Below are positions 14,581 through 23,288 of a stretch of DNA of 30,788 nt, piece by piece (the first letter of the stretch is position 1; every line of letters starts with the position of its first letter). The notes beneath the pieces are model-generated. The model was not told the DNA's origin, made no database searches, and saw nothing but the letters and a program-made list of their open reading frames with translations. This stretch comes from an uncultured bacterium (GTDB lineage Bacteria > Krumholzibacteriota > Krumholzibacteriia > LZORAL124-64-63), in assembly GCA_903847545.1 (NCBI GenBank), contig CAINDZ010000414.1:1-30788 (forward strand), read 5' to 3'. The position numbers and the translations under genes were made by a program.

Positions 14581-16779
14581 TCAGAATGTCCAATATGCGC
14601 GCAACTGGAACCCGAACGGCCAGCTTTCGTGCCCTTCGAGCCGCTCGAAGTTCTTTTCGACGCTGCCGGCCAGGGACAGGCGCGTCCGCGCCTGCCAGTC
14701 GACGGTGACACTGCCGCCGCGGCGCAACTGGCCGGTGCGCGAGTCCTGGTAGTCGTTCGCCTGGAAGGACGTGAGCACGCTGCCGCCGCGGAGCGGGCTC
14801 CACGAGAGGGTGTTGCGGACGATCCAGTCAGTTTGCTCCCGGCGCTGGCTGGTGGCCTGGCACGACCACGAAAGCAGGGGCCTGATCTCCCAGGAAGCGT
14901 CCACTTCGGCCTCGCCGAACGACGTGAAACCCGAGCCGGCCTGCTGCCCCACCCAGCGCTCGGTCCGGCGCACGTCCAGGCGCACGCCGGGACGCGGCAC
15001 GCTACGGATCTCCGAGGCCACCAGCCACGAATCCGAATCGGCCGTCCCGTATTCGCCGGTGCGCCAGCTGCGCGACACGCGCTGGACGAACGTCAGCTGG
15101 GGGGCCGCCTGCCAGGTGGCGTCCGTCATGACGGACTCGGTGACCTGCCGGACGCTGTAGGTGTTGTCGCGGGCCTGCATCCACGACAGCCTGGCCGACA
15201 GGGCTCCGGGGTCGCGCCGGGCCAGCGAAACCTGTCGCGTGTTGGACTCCGAACGCAATCGCGTCGGGCTCTCCTCGGTGTTCGTCTGGTACTGCCCGGA
15301 GAGCGACCAACCGGCCACGCGCCATGTCGCCAGCGCACCCTTGTTGACGCGCTCGAGACGGCCGATGCCCAACTGGTCGCGCCGATCGAGGTTGCCGTCG
15401 ATCCTCACCTGCAGGCTCGGGGCGGGGCTGAATTCGAGGGCGCCGGCGAGCGTTGTCCGCTCCTGCCGCGACGAGCGGTTGGGCTGCCCGGTCTCCGTGG
15501 GCCCGTAGACCTCGAACTCGGTGACGAACAGGTCGCCGAGCGTCGGCCCCAGCTTCCGGTCCACCAGCTTCAGGCGGCGATGCGAGACCGACCCGGTGAA
15601 GGTGATCTCCCACCCCTGGCGCCCCGACTCCTGCTCGACGTAGCGGATGCTCCAGGCGCCCGGGGCCACGGCGCTGCCCCAGTCGCGGCCTTCCGCCTCG
15701 TCGCAGAAATAGAGGTCCCACTGGAACATCGCGGGGATGCTGCCGATCCGGCGGTCCACGTAGAGGAACGCCGACGTCATCGCCACGGGCTCGCCGAAAT
15801 CGAGGGTGATGTTCCGGTAGTCGCCGCCGAAGTCGCGCCCGGCCGGCGCGTTGTCGCCGAGGTTGATGATCGTGGGGACCAGGCGGTCGTTGTCGAACAG
15901 GGCCGGCACCTGCTCCGGCTGCGTCTCGAGCGGATCGAGGAAGCTCGGCGTGTCGTCCACGCCGAAACCGCCGGTCACCGGCTGCCGGTATTGCGACACG
16001 ATGTCGCCGGTGAATTCCTCGCGCTGGTCGAAGCGCCGGTGGCCCATCGTCCACGACACGCGCCCGCGCGGACCGGCAAAGGCGCGGTTGCCCTGGTATT
16101 CCACCTGCTGTGTCGTGTAGCGGGCCAGGCGGTTGTTCGTGACGGCGTCCTGCTCGACGAGCGTCGCGCGGTACTGGAGATTGTCCTGGCGGGAGAGGTC
16201 CAGGCGCAGCCTGCCGCTGCCGAGGCGGTCGCGGTTCTCGCGGTCCTCGCCCTCGGCGCGCCGCCACGACGCGTTGTCCTGGTAGTTCGCGTCGCCCGAA
16301 AGCCTGCCCAGGCGGGCGCTGGTCCACACGCCGAACTCGAGGCTGTCGTCCCGTTGAGCCGGGATGCCGACGAAGTCCTGGTCCGAGCGATTGCCCCGCG
16401 CGAACGCATTGAAGCGCCAGCTGCCGGCCTGCATCGCCAGGCTGCTCGAAGGCGAGAGCACGGTCATGTGGTTGTCGACCGTCGTGCCCGCCGCCGTGCC
16501 CCGCAGCAGCTCGCGCCGGGCCGTGTACTGGAACTGCAGGCTGGCCCGCTGCGAGAGGCGGATCGTCTGGTCCACGCCGAACAGGTGCCACTGGTTGTCG
16601 CTGCTGTACGCGGTGCCGCCGGAGTTGCCCTCCTGGTGCAGCGAGCGCACGTCGAACCTGCCGTCGAGCGCGAGTGCGGGACCGACCACGCCGGCCACGA
16701 CCATGCCGGCCACCAACAGGCGACCGACACATGCCACGCAGTGGCGCTCGGGACGGGGCTTCGCGGCGAGCGGCGACAT
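14581..16779 (-). CDS. Outer-membrane beta-barrel with discoidin-like insert
   Basis: This 732-residue exported protein has a signal peptide ending 'GPALA' near residue 38. Long runs of alternating polar and aromatic or hydrophobic strands follow (for example 'LQFQYTARRELL', 'VSWTMGHRRFDQRE', 'WSLSGQYQTNTEES'), and it ends in Phe ('RAYWTF'), as barrel proteins often do. Residues about 315-427 differ: 'YRNITLDFGEPVAMTSAFLYVD', 'WSIRYVE', 'RRLKLVDRK', 'LFVTEFEVYGP'. They look like an F5/8 type C (discoidin, galactose-binding-like) domain placed inside the barrel. The ATG at 16779 has only a weak ribosome site. It heads the operon of CsgG-like, chaperone and 42-haem genes. It is probably the outer-membrane channel or porin of a porin-cytochrome or nanowire export complex. 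Confidence 0.82.
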   Translation of the reverse strand: MSPLAAKPRPERHCVACVGRLLVAGMVVAGVVGPALALDGRFDVRSLHQEGNSGGTAYSSDNQWHLFGVDQTIRLSQRASLQFQYTARRELLRGTAAGTTVDNHMTVLSPSSSLAMQAGSWRFNAFARGNRSDQDFVGIPAQRDDSLEFGVWTSARLGRLSGDANYQDNASWRRAEGEDRENRDRLGSGRLRLDLSRQDNLQYRATLVEQDAVTNNRLARYTTQQVEYQGNRAFAGPRGRVSWTMGHRRFDQREEFTGDIVSQYRQPVTGGFGVDDTPSFLDPLETQPEQVPALFDNDRLVPTIINLGDNAPAGRDFGGDYRNITLDFGEPVAMTSAFLYVDRRIGSIPAMFQWDLYFCDEAEGRDWGSAVAPGAWSIRYVEQESGRQGWEITFTGSVSHRRLKLVDRKLGPTLGDLFVTEFEVYGPTETGQPNRSSRQERTTLAGALEFSPAPSLQVRIDGNLDRRDQLGIGRLERVNKGALATWRVAGWSLSGQYQTNTEESPTRLRSESNTRQVSLARRDPGALSARLSWMQARDNTYSVRQVTESVMTDATWQAAPQLTFVQRVSRSWRTGEYGTADSDSWLVASEIRSVPRPGVRLDVRRTERWVGQQAGSGFTSFGEAEVDASWEIRPLLSWSCQATSQRREQTDWIVRNTLSWSPLRGGSVLTSFQANDYQDSRTGQLRRGGSVTVDWQARTRLSLAGSVEKNFERLEGHESWPFGFQLRAYWTF

Positions 16780-16910
16780 GGGTTCTGCGCAGCCTCGGCT
16801 GGAAGGGTGGACCGGCGGTGGGGGACGGCTTCCGGCGCGCCCGGGTCAGGGGGCGACTGCGGCGCGCGTAAGTCCTTGTCCGCCGTAGGATTCCTGTCGT
16901 TGCGAGTTAA

Positions 16911-16939
16911 AAAAATAACAAATAGGACGAAAATAAGCA
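16911..16939 (-). promoter_or_regulatory. Possible promoter of the barrel-to-42-haem operon
   Basis: In an AT-rich pocket the minus strand has TTGCTT (16934-16939) and TATTTT (16911-16916) with a 17-base spacer. A run of seven T bases overlaps the -10. The leader would be about 125 bases. The contrast with the surrounding GC-rich DNA supports a control region, but the hexamers are only fair matches. Confidence 0.45.
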
Positions 16940-16986
16940 ATCATGAACTTGGGATATCACGGGGGGTTACGAAATACCCTCGGTCC

Positions 16987-17832
16987 TCAGGGGACTTCCG
17001 TCATGGACGCCATCAACCGGGTGTCGGCCGTCGGTCCCGAGTTCTTCAACTGGTGGCAGCCGAGGCAGAGTTCGGGCTGCGTCGGGAACGCCACCAGCAG
17101 GTCGCGCTGCCCGCCCGTCAGGGAGTGGCACGTCTGGCACTCGACCTTGCCGTCGAACAGGCGCAGGCGCGGGTCGATCGGCGAGCGCAGGCGACGCTCG
17201 TCGTGCCCTGAACCGGCCACGGCTTCGACACCCAGGGGGTGGGTGGCGTGCTGGTTGAAGGTCAGCGATTCGCCGCCGGCGTCACCCTGCCAGGTCGAGC
17301 CGCTGCCGCTGGCGTGGCAGTTGAGGCAGCCCTGGCTCGGTGACTGGCCTGCCAGCAGCGCCGCATCGCGATGATACAGGGCTGCGGCGGCCCGGTGCGC
17401 CGGCGAGAGTTTCGACAGGTCGGCGCCGGGCTCGTGGCAGCCGGCGCAGTGCGCCGGGACGCCGTCACCCAGGCCCTCGGCCGGCATGGTCAAGGTGCCG
17501 ACCGATGTCTTGAGCCGGCCGAGGTCATGGAACGTGTGACATCCGGCGCAGTCGGCCTTGGGGTCGTCATGGAAGCCCAGCTGGCGCGACGCCGGCGATC
17601 CCTTGGCGGACACGTCGCGATGGCACGTGCGGCACGCCCGCGAGCGGGGGTCCGGGTCGTCGGGACCGGCGGTCGCGACCGCCCGCGCGGCGGCTCCCAG
17701 GTGGCAGCGCGCGCAGGCGATCCCCTCGTGCGGATCCGCAGCCGACGCCGAAAGCCCGTTCGCGGCCACGGAGGCTGCGGACAGGAGCAGGGCCGACAGG
17801 ACGGCAAGGTGCGTGCGCAAGGTGTCATTCAT
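16987..17832 (-). CDS. Exported heptahaem c-type cytochrome
   Basis: This 281-residue protein has a signal peptide (MNDTLRTHLAVLSALLLSAASVAA, cut about residue 24) and seven CxxCH motifs: CARCH, CRTCH, CAGCH, CAGCH, CLNCH, CQTCH and CLGCH. Their spacing is uneven, with a gap of over 60 residues between the fifth and sixth. It belongs to the broad cytochrome c3/NapC-like doubled-CXXCH group and shows no OmcS landmarks. The start is ATG 17832, right after the hydrophobic-poor leader; the ribosome site is weak. A 207-base gap with its own promoter separates it from the barrel gene. It is probably a periplasmic carrier that passes electrons from the inner membrane to the outer-membrane machinery; that role is inferred. 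Confidence 0.88.
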   Translation of the reverse strand: MNDTLRTHLAVLSALLLSAASVAANGLSASAADPHEGIACARCHLGAAARAVATAGPDDPDPRSRACRTCHRDVSAKGSPASRQLGFHDDPKADCAGCHTFHDLGRLKTSVGTLTMPAEGLGDGVPAHCAGCHEPGADLSKLSPAHRAAAALYHRDAALLAGQSPSQGCLNCHASGSGSTWQGDAGGESLTFNQHATHPLGVEAVAGSGHDERRLRSPIDPRLRLFDGKVECQTCHSLTGGQRDLLVAFPTQPELCLGCHQLKNSGPTADTRLMASMTEVP

Positions 17833-18105
17833 GCCGCAAGGTTTCGGATGATTTCTTAAATGCTTTAGTATTTTGTTGTATTGTGCGAAACCATGGCCGT
17901 CGCTGCCGGGGGACGGCCTGTATTCTGCGGGATACGGTCGGGCCGCGTGCGTGTTAACATGAGTGACGTGAAACGGCGTGCGGACACGGGCTTGCCCGTC
18001 CATCGCGTCGGTCCACCGGCGTCACGGGCTGGCACGCGGATTGCCACATGGGTTTGCCATATGGATCTGCCCGCACCGGTCCACAGCTTCAGACAAGGGT
18101 TTCCG
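17833..18105. promoter_or_regulatory. Divergent control region
   Basis: This 273-base spacer separates the minus-strand cytochrome locus from the plus-strand kinase operon. It has an AT-rich patch at 17848-17888, where divergent promoters probably lie, though I cannot fix hexamers with confidence. A tandem near-repeat TTGCCACATGG/TTGCCATATGG sits at 18041-18051 and 18054-18064, 13 bases apart, upstream of the plus-strand genes. Confidence 0.4.
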
Positions 18106-18612
18106 ATGGACATGCGCCGACATCGCCAAGCGCCGGAACCCCGGTTCCGCCGGGCCGCCTGCCTGTCGGGCCTGTTCGTGCTGCTGGCCGTCCTGCCTCT
18201 CGCGGCAACGGCGGCGCCGCAGGCCCGCGGCGAGCATGCGCGACCGGCGGGGGATGCGCCGGGAGACGTGTTCTCGCGGCTGGCGTCGGCGTTCGAATCA
18301 GGCGATGCAGGCGGCCTGGCCGCGCTCGTGCATCGCGAGGGCCTGGCCGTCACGGACCGCGGCGAGCGATCCAGCGAGTACAGTCCCAGCCAGGCGCTCT
18401 ATTTCTTCAAGAACCTCTTCCAGGGGCAGCGCACGCTGCTGTTCGCGTACCGCACGTCGCCCGACGATGGTGACGGAGGCCGGGCCCGGGCCATGGCGCA
18501 GTGGAAGCGTCGCCGGATCGACTCCGAAGTGGTCGTCGAGGTGCAGGTGGTCCTCGTGCTGGCGCTCGACGAAGGGCGCTGGCGTCTCGCCGAGATCAAC
18601 ATGGTTCGCTAG
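18106..18612 (+). CDS. DUF4783-like exported NTF2-fold protein
   Basis: This 168-residue protein has a signal peptide (basic n-region MDMRRHRQ..., hydrophobic core 'GLFVLLAVLPLAATAA', cut about residue 35) and a small domain. The pattern 'FSRLASAFESGDAGGLAALVHREGLAV', then 'YSPSQALYFFKNLFQGQRTLLF', then a closing 'VVVEVQVVLVLALDEGRWRLAEINMVR', resembles DUF4783 (NTF2-like). These proteins bind or sense small ligands in some relatives, but no function is established. The ATG at 18106 has AAGGG about nine bases upstream. Its stop codon lies in the ribosome site of the kinase gene, so it leads that operon and could act with the kinase; this is inference. Confidence 0.72.
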   Translation: MDMRRHRQAPEPRFRRAACLSGLFVLLAVLPLAATAAPQARGEHARPAGDAPGDVFSRLASAFESGDAGGLAALVHREGLAVTDRGERSSEYSPSQALYFFKNLFQGQRTLLFAYRTSPDDGDGGRARAMAQWKRRRIDSEVVVEVQVVLVLALDEGRWRLAEINMVR

Positions 18613-18620
18613 GAGGCGCG

Positions 18621-21600
18621 TTGGGCCGGTCCTGGCAGCGAGTGACAGTTGCCGTCGGCGCACTGTGCGTGGTGGCCCTCGGCGTGCTGCTGGCGCTGGC
18701 GGGTCGCCGTGCCGATGCCGCCGTGCTTCCCGGTCGCGTCGCGTTCGTCGGCCTGTCGATGCTGGCGTGCATCTCCGGTGGCCTGGCGTTGCGGCCGGGG
18801 CCGCGGCGCCAGGCCGCCGGCGCCGTGTTCCTGCTGGGCGCCGCGCTGGTCGCCGCGGCCATGTTGCTGCCGGGAGCGGGCGGGCGCAGCGCGACGGCGC
18901 CGGGCCTGTCGCGCGACGTGGATCTCGCGGCCGAGGCCCTCGAGCATGACGCGGCCGGCATCTGCGCGTTCGCCGAGCGGGGAGCCGCGCAGTTCGTGGC
19001 GCCGCCGGCCGGGCCCGGCGGTGCCGACTTCCGCCGGCTGGCCGGGCATGCCGCGACCTGGCGGCCGCGCGCGGCATGGAATCGCGAGGTTTCCCTCGGG
19101 CTGTGGCGCGACGGCCGGCTGGCTGCCTGGACCACCGGTGCCATTCCACTGGCGGCGCCTCGTCCCGGCCTGGCCGCTCCCGTCTCGAGGCTCGAGGCCT
19201 ACCGCGATGCATGGGTGCTGAGGCGGCTGCAGCCGTGCCCGGGCGGCGCCGTCCTCGAGGTCCAGATGGCGCTTCCCGACCCGGGTGTCGCCGTCGCCGG
19301 CTGCGATTTCGAGGTGGTCCCGGGCGGCGCCCGCGCAGGCGCGACGCATCGCGATGTCGACCTCGACGGTGACGCGACCGCCATGGTCGTGCGCGTCCGT
19401 CCCACCCTGGGGGCCGCCGCGACCGCGGCCGCCTCGAACGGCGCGCGCCTGTTGGCGCTCATGCTCGTGGCCTGGGGCGCGCTGCTTGTCGCCGTCGCCG
19501 CGCTCACCGGCCGGGGCCTGGTCGTGCTGGCGGCGGCGGTGGCGGCGCGCGCATTCCTGGCGGCGGTCGACTTCCGGCAGTGGCTCGTCGCCTCGTTCCC
19601 GTCGGTGGAAATGCCGACTGCGCCCGGGTCGTGGTCCAGCCTGATCGATCCCTCGTACTTCGCGACGCCCTTGGCATGGGGCTGGTTCGCGACTACGGCC
19701 GACGCATTGCTGACGGCCGCCCTCGTGGCCTTCGCCGTGCGACTGGCCCACGTCGGCCTGGCGACGATGCCCGCCGCACGGCGCGACCAGCGGACGGGAG
19801 ACCCGGGCCCCTGGTGGCCCGTCGTGGCGTTCGCGGGCGCGGGGGCGATCCTGTTGCCGGGGCTGCGCGAGCTGGTGATCCAGCTGGCCAACAGCGCCAA
19901 CGCGCGACTGATCGGGCCGGGCGTGACGCTCTCCCTGTTGACGTTCTGGGCGCTGCACGTGGTGATCCTGCTGCTGGCCATGTCGGGACTGGCGCTGCTC
20001 GGGCTGCTGGCGGCCGCGACGCGCTCCGCAGCGCCGGGGCTTTCGCCGGCGCGGGTCGGCGGCGTCCCGGCCTTCGCCGGGGCGGCGGCCGGGGGGTGGA
20101 TGGCCGGCGCCGCGCCGGCCACCGGCCTCCTGGCCGGCGCGCTGGCCGCGGCAGTGTGGTGGTTCGAGGCCTGGGTGCGGTCCGTGCCCGGGCGTGGCGG
20201 CCGGTTGGCGTGGCCCGCCCTCGTCCTTGTGGCCGCCCTGTGGAACTACGCGTCGCTGCGGCACGTGCACGACACGGCGGAGAAGGTGTGGCTCGAGCGG
20301 CGGGCCGTGGACATCACCGAGGACAAGTCCGCCTGGTCGCGCAGCCTCCTGCAGACGATGCTCGTCGACCTGCAGGCGATCGACGACACGGCGCCGGCCG
20401 AGGAACAGGACGAACCGTGGCGCGACGAGGCGGCATGGCGGTTGTTCCGCGCGTCGATGTTCCACGACCTGCACCTGCCGGGCCTCGTCGAGATCCTCGA
20501 CCGTGACGAGCGCAGCGAGGGCCTGTTCGCGACCGGGTTCCTGCGCGACTACCACTACGAGACGATGGCGCGGTCGGGGTGGCAGACGGCCGGCGGCTCG
20601 CCGGCCGGCGCGGGCGACGACGTGGTGTTCCGCTCCGAGCGGCGGCTGTACAGCGGCGGGCAGGAGGACATCCTGGTGGCCGAGGCGCCGCGCCGCTCGG
20701 GCCGCGGCTGGCTTCGTGTCGAGCTGCCGCTGCGGTCCTGGCGCGTGTCCACGCTGAACGCGACGCCCGAACAGCCCGACACGGACGCGGCGCGGCGCTA
20801 CCGGCCGCGGCAGGAGATGGACCGCCCGGTCCTGTTGCTTCTGGCCGATGATGCCGGCTGGCGTGGCTCGGGCGCCGAGGGATTCCCGGGGCCCGAGGGA
20901 GATGCGCCCGTGGCCCGCCTGCGCAGCGGACAACGCTCCTGGGCGCTCGTGCCGATCGGGGGGCGCGACTGGCTGTGCCGCTGGGCCGCCATCCCGCCTG
21001 CCGCAGCCCGCGCGCCGGGCGAGGGATTCCTCATCGGCGTCGAACGCCCGACGGTCGGGGACACGCTGCTGGACGCGTCGAGGCTGGTCCTGATCGACAT
21101 CGTGGTCTTCGTCGCGCTGGCCGCGCTGGTCCGGTGCCGGCGGCTGTTCGGCCGGGGCGGCTGGCAACCCGGCATCCAGGAGAAGTTCCTCGCCGGCTAC
21201 CTGCTGCTGGGCCTGGTGCTGCTGCTGATGGTGGGGTATTCGGTCGACCGCGTCGGCTACGAGCGCGTGCGGAGCGAGGCGCGGCAGCAGGCGCGCGACG
21301 GGCTGGCCATGGCGATGCAGCAGCTCGGGGGCCTGCTTTCGGACCAGGCGCGCGACCTGGCCGACAGCGGCAGCCTGGACGAGGCGATGGGCGCGGGGGC
21401 GACGGCCGGACTCGCGGACGGCGACCTGCGTCGCGCGGTACTCTTCGGCGGCGATGGCCGCCTGCTGTTCGACGGCGCGGACACGCCGCTGACGGCGGAC
21501 GAGGCGGCGGCCCTGCTGGCGGCCGCGCGCCAGTCGCCGGTCGTCCTGGTGCGCGAGCAGGGCGAGGTGTTCGCCGGTGTCGCGGTGCCCGTGGCCCTCG

Positions 21601-23288
21601 GGCGCAGCCTGTCCGGGCCCGCAGCCTTCCCGGGCGGCGCCGCCCGGCATGGCGGCGTGGCGAACGACGGCCTGCTGATCTACCGGCAGCGCATCGACGG
21701 CGCCCTGATGGCCGGCCTCTCGGACCTGCTGAAGGGCGAGGTCACGCTCAGCATCGACGGCCATCCGCGCCTGACGAGCCATCCCGAGGGCCTGTTCGCG
21801 GGGACGCGACCGCCGCTGGTGGATCCCGGCCTGATGGCCACGCTCCACGACCATCCGCAGGGCCCCGGCCTGTCGTCGCCGGCCGGCCGGCCGTTCGCCT
21901 GCGACGCGGGCCAGCCCCTGCCCGCCTTCGAGCGCGACGGCTCCGGTCGCCTGGGCCGCAGACCGGCGCCTGCCGTGCTGGGCGTGTCGTTCCCCGGGCG
22001 CGAGCGCGAGTTCGCGGCCCAGCGGCGCGCCAACCTCCTGTTCCTGGCCGGCCTGGCCAACCTGATCCTGCTGACGGCGCTCCTGCTGGCCGCGCTGATG
22101 TCCTGGAGCCTGTCACGCCCGTTGCGCGTGCTGATGGGAGCGACGCGGTCGCTGGCCCGCGGCGACTACACCGCGCCGCTGCCGACCCCCGGGGGCGATG
22201 AGGTCGGCCGGCTCACGGAGGCGTTCGGGACGATGCGCGGACAGGTCCAGCGCGCGCGTGACGATCTTGCTGCGCGCGAGCGGTTCCTGGCGTCCGTGCT
22301 CGAGCGCGTTCCGGTCGGGGTGGCTGTCCTGTCCGGCGCCGGGGAACTGCTGGTGGTCAATCCCGCGGGCCGCGCGATCCTCGCGCACTCGTGGCCGGGC
22401 GAAGACGCGGCCACCGGGGTGCGGCGACTGTGCGACGGGTTCGGGCGGCGGGGCGCCGCCGGCGTCCCGGCGTCCGGCGAGCTGACCGTCGGCGACGGCC
22501 GTTCGACGCTTCGCGGCGCCGTGGCGCCGCTCGACGAGGATGATGTCGACGGCGACCTGATGATCGTCTTCGAGGACATCAGTGAGTTCCTGGCCACGAA
22601 GAAGCTGGCGCTCAACGCCGAGCTGGCGCGGCAGGTGGCGCATGAGATCAAGAACCCGCTGACACCGATCCAGCTCTCGGTCCAGCTGCTCGGGCAGGCC
22701 TGGCGCGACCGCCATCCCCAGCTCGAGCGGATCGTGCCGGACACCGTCGAGCGCGTCCTGGACCAGGTGGACCTGCTGCGGCGCATCGCCTCGGAATTCA
22801 GCCTGCTCGGACGCCCGGACCCGCTCGCCTGCGTTCCCGTCGCGCTGCCGGATCTCGTGGCGCGCATCGTGGGCGGCTACGCGGGCGCCGAGGTGACGGT
22901 GCGCGGCGAGGCGCCCGCGGGATTGCCGCGCGCACTGGCGCACGAGGAATCCCTGAAGAAGATCCTGGGCAACCTGATGCAGAACTCGCTGGACGCGGCG
23001 CGGCCGGGCGTGCCGGCCGAGATCGAGCTGGGCTGGGGCGCCGCCGATGGAAAGGTGCGGCTGACGTGGCGCGACAACGGCGTCGGCCTGGGGGCGGACG
23101 TGGCTGCGCGCCTGTTCGAGCCTTATTTTTCCACCAAGAGCAAGGGCACGGGCCTGGGGCTGGCGATCTGTCGCAGCCTGGCCGAGCGCATGGGCGGGAC
23201 CATCAGCCTGGCCGGACGCCGGGACGGACCCGGGGCCGAGGCCGTGCTGGAACTGGCGACGGCCGCGGTGGACGGGGAGGAGGCATGA
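18621..23288 (+). CDS. Very large multi-pass NtrY-like sensor histidine kinase
   Basis: At 1555 residues this is much longer than a usual kinase. The N-terminal half has many membrane helices (three in the first 90 residues, several more between about 270 and 540), then a long non-membrane region. A further helix pair lies near 820-880, then an extracytoplasmic region to about 1130. A last helix leads into a HAMP domain ('SRPLRVLMGATRSLARGDY') and a PAS-like region ('ASVLERVPVGVAVLSGAGELLVVNPAGRAIL'). The kinase core has the H-box 'VAHEIKNPLTPIQLS' (His1341), N-box 'NLMQNSLDA', 'DNGVGLG' and 'GTGLGLAI'. All key residues are present. The TTG start at 18621 has AGGAGG four bases upstream. No response regulator is in view. 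The next gene overlaps by ATGA. Confidence 0.9.
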   Translation: MGRSWQRVTVAVGALCVVALGVLLALAGRRADAAVLPGRVAFVGLSMLACISGGLALRPGPRRQAAGAVFLLGAALVAAAMLLPGAGGRSATAPGLSRDVDLAAEALEHDAAGICAFAERGAAQFVAPPAGPGGADFRRLAGHAATWRPRAAWNREVSLGLWRDGRLAAWTTGAIPLAAPRPGLAAPVSRLEAYRDAWVLRRLQPCPGGAVLEVQMALPDPGVAVAGCDFEVVPGGARAGATHRDVDLDGDATAMVVRVRPTLGAAATAAASNGARLLALMLVAWGALLVAVAALTGRGLVVLAAAVAARAFLAAVDFRQWLVASFPSVEMPTAPGSWSSLIDPSYFATPLAWGWFATTADALLTAALVAFAVRLAHVGLATMPAARRDQRTGDPGPWWPVVAFAGAGAILLPGLRELVIQLANSANARLIGPGVTLSLLTFWALHVVILLLAMSGLALLGLLAAATRSAAPGLSPARVGGVPAFAGAAAGGWMAGAAPATGLLAGALAAAVWWFEAWVRSVPGRGGRLAWPALVLVAALWNYASLRHVHDTAEKVWLERRAVDITEDKSAWSRSLLQTMLVDLQAIDDTAPAEEQDEPWRDEAAWRLFRASMFHDLHLPGLVEILDRDERSEGLFATGFLRDYHYETMARSGWQTAGGSPAGAGDDVVFRSERRLYSGGQEDILVAEAPRRSGRGWLRVELPLRSWRVSTLNATPEQPDTDAARRYRPRQEMDRPVLLLLADDAGWRGSGAEGFPGPEGDAPVARLRSGQRSWALVPIGGRDWLCRWAAIPPAAARAPGEGFLIGVERPTVGDTLLDASRLVLIDIVVFVALAALVRCRRLFGRGGWQPGIQEKFLAGYLLLGLVLLLMVGYSVDRVGYERVRSEARQQARDGLAMAMQQLGGLLSDQARDLADSGSLDEAMGAGATAGLADGDLRRAVLFGGDGRLLFDGADTPLTADEAAALLAAARQSPVVLVREQGEVFAGVAVPVALGRSLSGPAAFPGGAARHGGVANDGLLIYRQRIDGALMAGLSDLLKGEVTLSIDGHPRLTSHPEGLFAGTRPPLVDPGLMATLHDHPQGPGLSSPAGRPFACDAGQPLPAFERDGSGRLGRRPAPAVLGVSFPGREREFAAQRRANLLFLAGLANLILLTALLLAALMSWSLSRPLRVLMGATRSLARGDYTAPLPTPGGDEVGRLTEAFGTMRGQVQRARDDLAARERFLASVLERVPVGVAVLSGAGELLVVNPAGRAILAHSWPGEDAATGVRRLCDGFGRRGAAGVPASGELTVGDGRSTLRGAVAPLDEDDVDGDLMIVFEDISEFLATKKLALNAELARQVAHEIKNPLTPIQLSVQLLGQAWRDRHPQLERIVPDTVERVLDQVDLLRRIASEFSLLGRPDPLACVPVALPDLVARIVGGYAGAEVTVRGEAPAGLPRALAHEESLKKILGNLMQNSLDAARPGVPAEIELGWGAADGKVRLTWRDNGVGLGADVAARLFEPYFSTKSKGTGLGLAICRSLAERMGGTISLAGRRDGPGAEAVLELATAAVDGEEA

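Noticed and set aside
16721..16779. A haem site in the barrel protein (HCVAC near the N-terminus)
   Set aside because: There is no His after the second Cys and the residues lie in the signal peptide.
16905..16990. Intrinsic terminator after the heptahaem gene using the seven-T run
   Set aside because: No good stem precedes the T-run on the minus strand (only GGGT/ACCC with an 8-base loop, some 60 bases away); a promoter reading is more likely.
18609..21854. Long open frame opposite the histidine kinase
   Set aside because: The composition is that of an antisense shadow (Arg, Gln, Gly, His-rich) and the plus-strand kinase is unmistakable.
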